Below the pieces are notes generated by a model. That model was not told the origin of the DNA, searched no databases, and saw nothing but the letters and a program-made list of their open reading frames with translations. 13,598 bases of DNA, taken from the NCBI GenBank assembly GCA_021738105.1, contig JAIPCS010000083.1:1-13598 (forward strand). The letters run 5' to 3'. This document shows positions 6,080 through 13,598 of the stretch, piece by piece. Position 1 is the stretch's first letter. Each line of letters starts with the position of its first letter. The position numbers and the translations under genes were made by a program. Origin of the DNA: Sulfuritalea sp. (GTDB taxonomy: Bacteria; Pseudomonadota; Gammaproteobacteria; Burkholderiales; Rhodocyclaceae).

Positions 6080-7963
6080 ATGCAAATATCCTTGTCCGAC
6101 GTTACCGCTACGGAGTCCGGGTGGCTTGAAGACGCGTTGCATCAGACTTTCGGCGAGTTCGATCACAGTTTTCTCGACGCAATGAAGCCCCAACTGGATT
6201 GGGTGCGAGTGCCTGCCGGCAACGCGTTGTTTCATCAGCACGAACAGGAGAGTGCACTCTATTTCGTTGTCGCCGGGCGATTGCGGGCCATCGTGCGCGA
6301 CGAATCCGGTGCCGAGCGCGCGGTGGGCGACATACGCCGCGGCGAAACCCTGGGCGAGATGGCCCTGTTTACTGGACAGCCACGCAGCGCGACGGTTGTT
6401 GCCATCCGCGACAGCCTGCTGGTAAGGCTTTCTCGCGAAAGCTATGAGAAGGTAATACGGGCCTATCCCCTGGTTTCGCTCCATGTCTCGCGCTTCGTCG
6501 TCGAGCGCATTCAGCGCGCAGGCGATCCGCGATTGTCTTGGGCGAAGCCGACAATGATCGCAGTTCTGCCGGCTACGCGCGGTGGCCGCGCAGGCGCGCT
6601 CGCCAGGGATTTGCAGTCCACCATGGCGCGATACGGGACAGTCGATTGCCTGGATGCGAAGCGCCTTGCCGGTGAACTGGGCGAAGCTGCTTTGGGCGAC
6701 GGCAATCATGGGGATGACGGCCGGTGGGAACGGGTTTCGCGCTGGATAGACGAAAAAGAGGCTGCAAGCGACCTGGTTCTGCTGCTTGGTGATGAGCCGG
6801 ACTCAAAGTGGTCACGGCATTGCATCCGTCATGCCGACGAAATTCTGTGGGTGGCCGATGCCGCGGATGCGGATATTGACGGGGCGTTTTCCACAGTGCG
6901 GAATTGGCCTGGGCTGGACCGAACGCTGGCCCGGCAAACTCTTTTGCTCTGTCATCCGGCCGACACAAAGTCACCCCGGACAACGCGATTATGGCTGGAT
7001 CGCTTCGAGGGGAACGCCCATCTGCATCTTCGTCAGGGACATGCAGGAGATCTAGGTCGCGTCGGGCGGATTCTGATGGGCAAAGCTGTCGGTCTGGTGT
7101 TCAGTGGCGGTGGCGCGCGCGGCTTCGCGCATCTGGGTGTGCTCAAGGCAATCGAGGAGGCGGGAATCCCGGTCGACTACCTCGGGGGCTGCAGCATCGG
7201 CTCCGTTATAGCCGGTTATGCGGCATCAGACAGACCGGCAGAGGAATTAATAGGCCTGGCACGCAAGGCCTTCTCAAAGAATCCGACCCGCGACATCAAC
7301 CCTCTGCCCCTGATTTCCCTAATCAGGGGCAAGCAGCTTCGCCTCACGATCGATTCGGCCGTGCGCGAATTGACCGGTTTCGATGCCGATATAGAGGATT
7401 CGTGGAAACCCCTGTATTGCATTGCCTCCAACCTCTCGCGTTCGGTGGAAGCCATACTCGAGCGCGGTGAGCTGGCACGAGCAATCCGCGCCAGCGTTTC
7501 CATCCCCGCTGCACTGCCTCCGGTAATCATTGATGGCGAGCTGATGATCGATGGTGGCACTTTCAACAATTTTCCTACCGACGTTATGGCGCGCAGGGGC
7601 GCCGGGCTGATTCTCGGCTGCGACCTGATGCGGGACGGGGTCCGCAAGCTGGACCTCGACGAGACGCCTTCCAGCGGTGCCCTGGCGTTCGACCGGCTGC
7701 GGCCGCGATCACGGCGGCGCTATCGCCTGCCTGGGCTGGCATCGATCATGCTGAACGTCAGCATCCTTAACAGCCAGTCGCGGCTGGCGGAATCGCGGGC
7801 GCATACGGATGTCTGTTTCACGCCGGATCTTGGCCGCATCGGCATGCTGGACTGGAGCGCTTTCGATAAGGTCGTGGATGCGGGTTACCGGCATGCGCAG
7901 AGCGTGCTGGCCGATTTACCCGAATCGCTGAAGAAGCGGTTGGCCGACGTGTCGCGAGTATGA
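6080..7963 (+). CDS. NTE-like lipase 1: cyclic-nucleotide-binding domain plus patatin phospholipase
   Basis: A 627-residue protein with the domain order of animal neuropathy target esterase (PNPLA6) but without an N-terminal membrane helix. Residues about 25-148 are a cyclic-nucleotide-binding domain; its phosphate-binding cassette GETLGEMALFTGQPRSATVV (88-107) keeps Glu93, Arg102 and Ser103 as in CRP. Residues about 157-325 match the linker of the NTE family, including IAVLPAT, the RWIDEKE segment and CHPADTKSPRTTRLWLDRF. Residues about 335-610 are the patatin domain: oxyanion loop GGGARG (343-348), nucleophile Ser372 in GCSIG, RASVSIPAALPPV, and Asp491 in the DGG motif completing the Ser-Asp dyad. 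Family members hydrolyse phospholipids or lysophospholipids at the membrane face. The nucleophile elbow has Cys before Ser where Thr is commoner. It overlaps the pseudo-cyclase gene by four bases (ATGA). Nucleotide gating is inferred; human NTE is reported not to respond to cyclic nucleotides. Confidence 0.93.
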   Translation: MQISLSDVTATESGWLEDALHQTFGEFDHSFLDAMKPQLDWVRVPAGNALFHQHEQESALYFVVAGRLRAIVRDESGAERAVGDIRRGETLGEMALFTGQPRSATVVAIRDSLLVRLSRESYEKVIRAYPLVSLHVSRFVVERIQRAGDPRLSWAKPTMIAVLPATRGGRAGALARDLQSTMARYGTVDCLDAKRLAGELGEAALGDGNHGDDGRWERVSRWIDEKEAASDLVLLLGDEPDSKWSRHCIRHADEILWVADAADADIDGAFSTVRNWPGLDRTLARQTLLLCHPADTKSPRTTRLWLDRFEGNAHLHLRQGHAGDLGRVGRILMGKAVGLVFSGGGARGFAHLGVLKAIEEAGIPVDYLGGCSIGSVIAGYAASDRPAEELIGLARKAFSKNPTRDINPLPLISLIRGKQLRLTIDSAVRELTGFDADIEDSWKPLYCIASNLSRSVEAILERGELARAIRASVSIPAALPPVIIDGELMIDGGTFNNFPTDVMARRGAGLILGCDLMRDGVRKLDLDETPSSGALAFDRLRPRSRRRYRLPGLASIMLNVSILNSQSRLAESRAHTDVCFTPDLGRIGMLDWSAFDKVVDAGYRHAQSVLADLPESLKKRLADVSRV

Positions 7964-9081
7964 GCGAGTCGTTGGAAAACTCGGCGCCGCAAGCGCTGGT
8001 CAACTACGGCACCAGCATTTTCTATCCAATTCGCATCGCCACGGTTCTTGGCGGCCTGCTGGTCGGCTTTCTGTACACCTACCATTTCGGGAAGTTCGGC
8101 CCCTACGGATACTTCGTCGTGCTGGTCGGGATCACCTATCCGCATGTGATGTACTTTCTGCAGCAGCGATTCGAGTCGAAGCGGCGGATTGCCCACCTTA
8201 CGCTCCTCTTCGACGCCGGGTTTGCCGGCTGCGTGATCTACCTGCTGAGCTATTCCTTCCAGGCCAGCCTGGCGATGGCGCTCATCTCGCTGGTAACACC
8301 CATAGCCTTAACGGGTTTCTCGATGCTGCCATGGACCTCACTTGCCCTCGCCAGCGGCGCGCTGGTGCCGGCCTGGGTCTTTGGTTGGCCGCCACCGGCT
8401 GAGGACTTCCCCTTGCTTGATTATCTTGCGGGAGGCTATGTTCTGGTGTTCTTCGCCTTGTTCGCCAATGCCGTGTTCGCCAGAACGCGGGCTCTGCAGG
8501 CGTCGCGCAAGGAATTGCGCGAACAGCAATTGCGCACGGAAATTGAAAAGAAGCGTTCCGAAGGTTTGCTGGGATCGATCCTTCCGCCGATGGCCATGGC
8601 GGAGCTTCGCCAATCCGGCGCGGTTGGCACTCATAGCCGACATTGCGCCATCTGCGTGGTGGCCATTCCGGATTTTGAGCGGCTGCAGACGGGTGCCATC
8701 GCCGAGGAACAAATGGAAATGGTGACCGAGATCTGGGGCTCCATCGACGCGATCTGCGGGCGATACGGACTGGAAACAGTCAATTCGACAATTGATCTTC
8801 ATGTCGCTGTGGGAGGTCTCGATCGCAGCAGCGCGTCCCTGGAAGACGCCGGCAAGGCAAGCCGGGAGATCGAGGAATGGCTGGCAAATTTCAACAGGCG
8901 CCGCCTGTTTTCGGGGAAGCCGGCTCTGGCTAGCGGAATCGCGGTGGGATTCGACGAGCTCCTGATAGGGGCGATCCAGTTGAGGCGCCTGCAGTTTGTC
9001 GTATCGGGGCAAGCACTTTTTGACTCGATCGTGGCCGCAAGGCGGGCGGCACATCGCTCTGACGACAAGATTTCGGTCTAG
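7960..9081 (+). CDS. Membrane protein with MASE2-like sensor and degenerate class III nucleotidyl cyclase domain
   Basis: A 373-residue protein. Residues about 20-175 form several membrane helices resembling the MASE2 sensor domain (FYPIRIATVLGG, ITYPHVMYFLQQR and LLFDAGFAG segments). Residues about 176-200 are a charged helix like the signalling coiled coil of class III cyclases, running into the typical LLGSILPP. Residues about 225-362 follow the class III cyclase fold: YGLETVN, DLHVAVGGL, SGIAVGFDELLIGAI and FVVSGQ line up with the usual ERYGLEKIKTIGD, GIHTGPVVAG and VWGDTVN segments. The catalytic set is mostly lost: Ala235 for the first metal Asp, Asn275 for the base-contacting Lys, Gln351 for the second base-specificity residue, Phe354 for the transition-state Asn and Val358 for the Arg. 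Only Asp279 (second metal Asp) remains. It is probably a pseudo-cyclase acting as sensor or scaffold. It sits between two lipase genes, with a 4-bp overlap upstream and a 6-bp gap downstream. Confidence 0.8.
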   Translation: MSESLENSAPQALVNYGTSIFYPIRIATVLGGLLVGFLYTYHFGKFGPYGYFVVLVGITYPHVMYFLQQRFESKRRIAHLTLLFDAGFAGCVIYLLSYSFQASLAMALISLVTPIALTGFSMLPWTSLALASGALVPAWVFGWPPPAEDFPLLDYLAGGYVLVFFALFANAVFARTRALQASRKELREQQLRTEIEKKRSEGLLGSILPPMAMAELRQSGAVGTHSRHCAICVVAIPDFERLQTGAIAEEQMEMVTEIWGSIDAICGRYGLETVNSTIDLHVAVGGLDRSSASLEDAGKASREIEEWLANFNRRRLFSGKPALASGIAVGFDELLIGAIQLRRLQFVVSGQALFDSIVAARRAAHRSDDKISV

Positions 9082-9087
9082 ACATTC

Positions 9088-10932
9088 GTGAGACGCGCGG
9101 ACATTTCGCCTTCCTTTCTGCTCGTCATCGAGGCTACGCTCAAAAGGTTGTTTGGCAAGCTGCCCGACCCACTGCGCGATGAGGTCATCGAGCTGATTCG
9201 CCTCGTTTCGATCTCGCGCGACGAACTGCTGTATACGCAGGGGGAAAGCGGCTCCAGCATGCACATCGTTCTGACGGGCAAACTTGACGTCAGCGTGGCT
9301 GGTGCCGATGGTTCGCGGCGGATTGTGGCCGTCGCCCGGGCTGGCGAGGCGGTTGGAGAAATGGCCTTGCTGACGCGATCACCTCGTGCAGCCACCTTGT
9401 GCGCCGCTCGCGATTGCGTTCTGGCGGAAATACCCGGCGAAGCGTTTGATAATGTTCTGCGTCACCATCCTCAGGCGCTGTCAAATATTGCGGGGATGAT
9501 TATTCGTCGTTTGACTCAGACCGATACGCGTTCCAGCGACCAGATCTCTGCAATATCAGTTGCGATCATTCCAGCCGGTTCTGGCGCCGAAGCAGGAAAA
9601 TTCTGTACCCGGCTCGCCCGGGAACTTCTTCACATTGGCAGTACCTTGCATTTGACTTCGAGCGATATCCGACAACTGGTACCGACCGAAGATACGTTGG
9701 CGCGCAACGAGTTTCTGGAGCATGCATCGCATCGTTACGATTTTCTGGTTTTCGAGGGGGATCCAGAAGACGATGCCTGGAACAGGGTGGCCATCGGTTT
9801 TGTCGACAGGATATTTGTTGTCGCCCGCGCCGACACCGATCCGCGTCCGCAAAATCTCGAACTAAGACTGCTCGGCAACCGCGTCGTGGCGAATCCGGTG
9901 CAGACCGAATTGATACTGTTGTATCCCAAGGGAAGTGCGCCGGCGCAGACGCGGCGCTGGCTCGAAAGCCGGGAGGTGAGCCGGCACTACCATGTCCCGC
10001 TGGACGGGGAGCAGGGTTTGCGGCGCATCGCCCGAAACATCGCGCAGGCATCCATAGGCGTTGTATTTGCTGGCGGCGGGGCCCGCGGTTTCGCACATCT
10101 CGGCGTTATCCGGGCGCTGGCGGAATCAGGAGTCGCCATTGATGCGGTCGGCGGAACCAGCTTTGGAGCGATTGCCGCGACCGGCCCGGCCCGCGGATTC
10201 GACATCGAAAGCATGATTGACGAGATCCGGCATGTGTTCATGCAGGAGCGGCCGCTCGATGACTATACCCTGCCCATGGTCTCGCTGGTTCATGGCGAGC
10301 GACTCGATGCCTTGTTGCAGAAATATCTGGATATCGACATCGAAGACCTGTGGTTACCGTATTTCGCGGTGTCTTCGAATTTGACGAAGAATCGTGTCGA
10401 AGTGCACGAAAGCGGGAGTCTGTGGCGCGCCGTTCGCGCCAGCATCTCTCTGCCGGCCATCCTGCCGCCGGTGATTCAGCGCGGCGACCTGTTGATTGAC
10501 GGCGGCGTGCTGAACAATCTGCCGGTGGATGTGATGAGCGAAAGAATCAATGGACAGATCATCGCCGTTGATCTTTCGGCGGAGCAGGAGGCTGCCTATG
10601 CGCAGTCCGGTATACCGACAGGCATGGAGTACCTGAAAAGCCGCCTTTTCCCATGGCGAGAGCCGATCGAGGTGCCGACACTGGCGCGGGTCATTATGAA
10701 AACCACAACGCTAGCCAGCCGTCGCGAAGTCGAGTTTGCCCGGCGTATGGCCCATCTCTATCTGAATGTGCCGATCTCGGAGTTCGATCTGCTCGACTGG
10801 AATCAGTTTCAGCGAATTGTCGACGTGGGTTACCGATATGCAGGCAAAGCCATTGAAGACCACGTTGCGCGCAACCCCCGCGTTGTTCGTCGCCATTCGA
10901 TTGGCGAACTGATTTCTGCCCGCTCGAATTAG
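9088..10932 (+). CDS. NTE-like lipase 2: cyclic-nucleotide-binding domain plus patatin phospholipase
   Basis: A second, clearly diverged paralogue of 614 residues with the same architecture. The cyclic-nucleotide-binding domain covers about 20-145; its cassette VGEMALLTRSPRAATLCA (89-106) has the PRAAT form seen in protein kinase A regulatory subunits. A family linker spans about 155-318. The patatin domain covers about 322-590: GGGARG at 329-334, nucleophile Ser358 in GTSFG, and Asp471 in LLIDGGVLNNLP. Segments IEDLWLPYFAVSSNLTKNRV and HESGSLWRAVRASISLPAIL (421-458) are strikingly like human PNPLA6, so this is the more canonical NTE homologue of the two. The start is GTG at 9088, six bases after the pseudo-cyclase stop; the next in-frame Met is about residue 58, inside the nucleotide-binding domain. 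The Shine-Dalgarno is poor, so translation is probably coupled to the upstream gene. No clear terminator follows. Confidence 0.93.
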   Translation: MRRADISPSFLLVIEATLKRLFGKLPDPLRDEVIELIRLVSISRDELLYTQGESGSSMHIVLTGKLDVSVAGADGSRRIVAVARAGEAVGEMALLTRSPRAATLCAARDCVLAEIPGEAFDNVLRHHPQALSNIAGMIIRRLTQTDTRSSDQISAISVAIIPAGSGAEAGKFCTRLARELLHIGSTLHLTSSDIRQLVPTEDTLARNEFLEHASHRYDFLVFEGDPEDDAWNRVAIGFVDRIFVVARADTDPRPQNLELRLLGNRVVANPVQTELILLYPKGSAPAQTRRWLESREVSRHYHVPLDGEQGLRRIARNIAQASIGVVFAGGGARGFAHLGVIRALAESGVAIDAVGGTSFGAIAATGPARGFDIESMIDEIRHVFMQERPLDDYTLPMVSLVHGERLDALLQKYLDIDIEDLWLPYFAVSSNLTKNRVEVHESGSLWRAVRASISLPAILPPVIQRGDLLIDGGVLNNLPVDVMSERINGQIIAVDLSAEQEAAYAQSGIPTGMEYLKSRLFPWREPIEVPTLARVIMKTTTLASRREVEFARRMAHLYLNVPISEFDLLDWNQFQRIVDVGYRYAGKAIEDHVARNPRVVRRHSIGELISARSN

Positions 10933-10973
10933 GGGCGAGTCAGGGACGCAGGTCGTTGGCTTTGCCCGTACGC

Positions 10974-11001
10974 TTGACGCATAAAAAGATATCTATATAA
11001 T
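10974..11001 (+). promoter_or_regulatory. Near-consensus sigma-70 promoter of the tetR-efflux operon
   Basis: The -35 box is TTGACG (10974-10979), the spacer is 16 bases, and the -10 box is a perfect TATAAT (10996-11001). Transcription would begin near 11008. This makes the in-frame ATG at 11000 unusable and points to ATG 11033 or 11036 as the tetR start. No other site in the window matches promoter consensus this well. Confidence 0.85.
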
Positions 11002-11021
11002 GACTGACCGGTCAGTTATTA
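10998..11021. promoter_or_regulatory. Palindromic TetR-type operator over the transcription start
   Basis: The core ACTGACC/GGTCAGT (11003-11016) is a perfect 14-bp palindrome. It extends to 24 bp (TAATG...TATTA) with a single mismatched pair. It overlaps the end of the -10 box and the expected transcription start, the ideal place to block RNA polymerase. TetR-family repressors commonly bind such inverted repeats next to their own gene, so autoregulation of the efflux operon is the likely role. Confidence 0.85.
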
Positions 11022-11032
11022 ATTGTGCGCAG

Positions 11033-11689
11033 ATGATGGTTTTGCCTCCCACCCGCCAGCGTCGCAAGGAAGCGCGTCCCGCCGAACTCATGGCGGCGGC
11101 GCTGGAATTGTTTGTCGAAAAAGGTTTCGTCGGAACGCGGCTGGAGGATGTGGCGGCGCGGGCCGGCGTGTCGAAAGGTACGCTGTATCTCTACTTCGAT
11201 AGCAAGGAGGCGCTGTTCAAGGCGGTAGTCCAGGAGGGCATCGTGCCGGTACTGGAAGCGGGTGCGGGATTGATCGACAGTTTTGAGGGCAGCAGTTCAG
11301 AACTCTTGCGAAAACTGCTCGGGGTGTGGTGGCAGCGCATAGGCAACACCCATCTTGGAGGCATTCCGAAATTGGTCATCAGTGAAGCGGGTAACTTTCC
11401 CGAACTGGCGGCCTACTACAACGAAGCCGTGATCGTGCGCGGACGGAATCTCATGCGACGCGCGCTGCAAAGAGGCATCGACTCGGGAGAGTTTCGTGAG
11501 GTGGATGTCGAAATCGTGATTGATGTGATTTTTGCGCCGGTGTTGATGATGATGATCTGGCGCTATTCGATGGGTCTGTGCTGCGGAAATGCGCACGATC
11601 CGGAAACCTATCTGAGCACCCATCTAGATCTGGCGTTGGGAGGACTGGCGATACCTGTCACGCCACGCCAAAGGAGTAAAGCCAAGTGA
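11033..11689 (+). CDS. TetR/AcrR-family repressor of the adjacent RND efflux operon
   Basis: A 218-residue one-component regulator. The N-terminal DNA-binding domain is typical: AALELFVEKGF, then TRLEDVAARAGVSKGTLYLY (helix-turn-helix, residues about 35-54), then FDSKEALF. The rest is a helical ligand-binding and dimerisation domain (VISEAGNFPELAAYY, ALQRGIDSGEF, and a hydrophobic helix APVLMMMIW). Such proteins release DNA when a toxic ligand binds, derepressing pumps. The open frame reaches ATG 11000, but that codon lies inside the -10/operator region, so the start is set at ATG 11033 (or 11036). The stop overlaps the GTG of the adaptor gene (GTGA), placing repressor and pump in one operon under the operator at 10998-11021. 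The inducing ligand is unknown. Confidence 0.93.
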   Translation: MMVLPPTRQRRKEARPAELMAAALELFVEKGFVGTRLEDVAARAGVSKGTLYLYFDSKEALFKAVVQEGIVPVLEAGAGLIDSFEGSSSELLRKLLGVWWQRIGNTHLGGIPKLVISEAGNFPELAAYYNEAVIVRGRNLMRRALQRGIDSGEFREVDVEIVIDVIFAPVLMMMIWRYSMGLCCGNAHDPETYLSTHLDLALGGLAIPVTPRQRSKAK

Positions 11690-12726
11690 AGCCCATCTTC
11701 TTGTTGTTTCTGATTTTGCCGCTGCTTTCAGCCTGCGGCGACAAAACCGCAGAGGTGGCCAAGGCCGAGCCCGCCGCACCATTGGTGACAGTCAACGCTT
11801 ATGAAACCTTGCGGGATTATCCGCAACGCGAGGCACCGGCAAGTGTTCTGGGAAAGAATGAAACCCGGCTGGCCGCGGAAGTGTCGTCGCGCATCATGGC
11901 GCTTCCGGTAGATGCGGGCGACCGTGTTCGCAAAGGTCAGATCGTCGCCAGACTGGATTCCAGGGATGCGGAACTCGCCCTGGCCCGATCCGACGCTGCG
12001 TTGGCGCAGGCAAAAGCGAGATTGGCACAGGTCCTTGCCCAAACCAGGCGGGCACGCAGTCTGCGCGAGAAGAACTTCATTTCCGCAGAAGCCTTGACGC
12101 TGCGGGAAACGGAACTGGTGCTTGCGGAAGCCGATACCCGTGCGGCACAGGCGGCCCGAGCCACGGCTGCGCGGGGAGTGGAGAAATCCACGCTACGCGC
12201 GCCTTTCGACGCTGTCGTCAGGGCGCGTAGCGGGCAGGTGGGTGAAATTACCGCGCCCGGAGTCCCGCTATTGACGCTGGCCGATACCAGCGATCTGCAA
12301 CTCGTCGCGCAGGTGCAGGCGCGAGATGCGGCAAGTCTGACGCAGTCAAAATCTCCCGAGTTCGTCGCCGGCGGGGTGCACCATGCGCTGAAGATTCTGC
12401 AGGTGTCCAGCGCCATCAGTCGTGAAGCACGCACCGTCGAAGCGCGCTTTTCCTTTGTTGCTGCGCCGCCGCCGCCGGGCCGCGAAGGACGACTGGTCTG
12501 GCGCGATACGCAGGCGCATGTGCAGCCCGATCTGATTGTGCGTCGAGATGGACGCTACGGTGTCTTTGTGCTGGAAGCGAACAAGGTGCGCTTCGTCGTC
12601 ATCGAAGGCGCGCAGGAAGGACGCCCGGCGCCGCTTGATCTGCCGCCGGGCAGCATGCTGGTACAGCAGGGCAGGCATGCTTTGCAGGACGGCATGCCGG
12701 TTACTCTGCAAGCAGCGAAAAACTGA
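11686..12726 (+). CDS. RND efflux periplasmic adaptor lipoprotein (membrane fusion protein)
   Basis: This 346-residue adaptor links an RND inner-membrane pump to an outer-membrane channel. Residues 1-17 are a lipoprotein signal ending in the lipobox LLSAC with Cys17. The two lipoyl half-motifs lie at about 60-92 (VSSRIMALPVDAGDRVRKGQ) and 166-200 (STLRAPFDAVVRARSGQVGE). They flank an Ala/Arg/Leu-rich alpha-hairpin coiled coil (about 93-165). The beta-barrel and membrane-proximal domains follow (VHVQPDLIVRR, YGVFVLEANKVRFVVIEGAQ). The start is GTG at 11686 with AGGAG nine bases upstream, overlapping the tetR stop by four bases. It is followed two bases later by the pump gene. Substrate specificity cannot be read from the adaptor. 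Confidence 0.93.
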   Translation: MKPIFLLFLILPLLSACGDKTAEVAKAEPAAPLVTVNAYETLRDYPQREAPASVLGKNETRLAAEVSSRIMALPVDAGDRVRKGQIVARLDSRDAELALARSDAALAQAKARLAQVLAQTRRARSLREKNFISAEALTLRETELVLAEADTRAAQAARATAARGVEKSTLRAPFDAVVRARSGQVGEITAPGVPLLTLADTSDLQLVAQVQARDAASLTQSKSPEFVAGGVHHALKILQVSSAISREARTVEARFSFVAAPPPPGREGRLVWRDTQAHVQPDLIVRRDGRYGVFVLEANKVRFVVIEGAQEGRPAPLDLPPGSMLVQQGRHALQDGMPVTLQAAKN

Positions 12727-12728
12727 GC

Positions 12729-13598
12729 ATGAAGTTCTACGACGCGCTGCTGCGCAACCATCCTCTGGCAAACATTGCGTTTGTGGTGGTGCTGGTGATG
12801 GGTGCGATTGCCTATCTCACCATGCCACGAGAGCAGGACCCGGAGATTAACTTCAATTGGGTAATGGTGACGGCGATTTTGCCGGGCGCGTCGGCCGAGG
12901 ATGTCGAGAAGCGTGTGACCAAGCCGCTCGAAGACGCGATCAAGGGAATTTCAGACGTGCGTTTCGTGATGTCGTCATCGCGCGAGAACGTGGTTTCAAT
13001 TCTGGTCCGCTTCCGGGATATCGACGAGCGAACCTTCGATAAGCGTATCAACGATTTGCGCCGGGACATCCAGAACAAGGCCAAGAGCGAGCTTCCTCCC
13101 GAGGCAAAAGATCCGCGCATTCTGGAAATCACCACCTCTAACGGTTTTCCGACCGCGATGGTGCTGGTGACGGGGCAGGCTGCTAATGAACTCCTGCGCA
13201 ATCGGGCGCGCCTGACCAAGGAAGAAATCGAGCGCATGCCGGGCGTGGACCAAGTGTTCGCCACCGGATTGCGCGATCCCGAATTGCAGATCGAACTCGA
13301 CCCCGTCGCGCTGGCAAACCGGGGCCTGACCGCAACCGATGTCGCCGACAACGTGTCAGCCTGGTTTCGTGACACCTTTGCGGGCAAGGTCGAGACGGCG
13401 GGCAGCAAGGAGCGCACCGCATGGCTGGTGAGAATGGTCGGGCAAACCGCCGACCCTGAGGAAATTGCCCGAATACCAGTGGTTAGCGCGACACGCCGCG
13501 AACCCACACCGCTGGGCAATGTCGCCGAGGTGTCACGGGGACGGGCCAAGGCCGGCAGTCTGGCCAGTTATGGCGGCAATCCGGCCGTGATCCTGGCC
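12729..13598 (+). CDS. RND-family inner-membrane efflux pump, N-terminal part (cut by window edge)
   Basis: The first 290 residues of a proton-driven RND permease, normally about 1,000-1,050 residues and active as a trimer. Residues about 12-32 are transmembrane helix 1 (NHPLANIAFVVVLVMGAIAY), preceded by the usual short cytoplasmic start. The periplasmic porter domain then begins with MPREQDPEINFNWVMVTAIL, PGASAEDVEKRVTKPLEDAI, the paired VRF segments, and LPPEAKDPRILEI. Later segments GVDQVFATGLRDPELQIELD, TATDVADNV and TPLGNVAEV fit the porter and docking regions. The type looks hydrophobe/drug (HAE-like) rather than heavy-metal, but this part does not settle it. ATG at 12729 follows the adaptor stop by two bases with no strong Shine-Dalgarno, so translation is probably coupled. 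No outer-membrane factor is visible; it may lie beyond the edge or elsewhere. Confidence 0.94.
   Translation, partial: MKFYDALLRNHPLANIAFVVVLVMGAIAYLTMPREQDPEINFNWVMVTAILPGASAEDVEKRVTKPLEDAIKGISDVRFVMSSSRENVVSILVRFRDIDERTFDKRINDLRRDIQNKAKSELPPEAKDPRILEITTSNGFPTAMVLVTGQAANELLRNRARLTKEEIERMPGVDQVFATGLRDPELQIELDPVALANRGLTATDVADNVSAWFRDTFAGKVETAGSKERTAWLVRMVGQTADPEEIARIPVVSATRREPTPLGNVAEVSRGRAKAGSLASYGGNPAVILA

Noticed and set aside
7960..9081. Diguanylate cyclase (MASE2 proteins often carry GGDEF)
   Set aside because: No GGDEF/GGEEF-type motif is present; the C-terminal segments follow the class III adenylate/guanylate cyclase pattern instead.
8338..9264. 308-residue minus-strand ORF spanning the pseudo-cyclase and lipase 2 junction
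   Set aside because: It would overlap two genes with clear domains; its product is Arg/Gln/His-rich with no motif.
12812..13549. 245-residue minus-strand ORF
   Set aside because: Antisense to the RND pump gene; Ser/Arg-rich shadow product.

Overview
The window reads as a high-GC Gram-negative chromosome segment, most likely a betaproteobacterium (perhaps Rhodocyclales-like; inferred from protein style, codon use and gene content, not tested). It is almost fully coding. It holds eleven genes: nine complete and two cut by the window edges. No tRNA, rRNA, CRISPR array, insertion sequence or phage gene was seen, and no gap exceeds about 200 bases.

Left part (1-3968). The N-terminal third of thiC (thiamine pyrimidine synthesis, minus strand) runs off the left edge and diverges from a periplasmic alpha-type carbonic anhydrase. 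Next comes a minus-strand pair: guaC (GMP reductase), then an SGNH-type lipoprotein esterase 6 bp behind it.

Middle (3969-10932). A minus-strand fusion of an acetyl-CoA hydrolase/CoA-transferase with a C-terminal GNAT acetyltransferase diverges, across an AT-rich promoter region, from a tight three-gene plus-strand operon. That operon is the most unusual part of the window. It encodes two different neuropathy-target-esterase-like lipases (cyclic-nucleotide-binding domain plus patatin domain). Between them lies a membrane protein with a MASE2-like sensor domain and a class III nucleotidyl cyclase fold that has lost most catalytic residues. Both lipases keep their catalytic dyads and nucleotide-binding cassettes, so the operon looks like a membrane signalling unit built from a pseudo-cyclase and two nucleotide-gated phospholipases (inference).

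Right part (10933-13598). A TetR-family repressor has a near-consensus promoter overlapped by a 24-bp palindromic operator. It is followed without gaps by an RND periplasmic adaptor lipoprotein and the first 290 residues of an RND inner-membrane pump: a self-regulated multidrug-type efflux operon that runs off the right edge.
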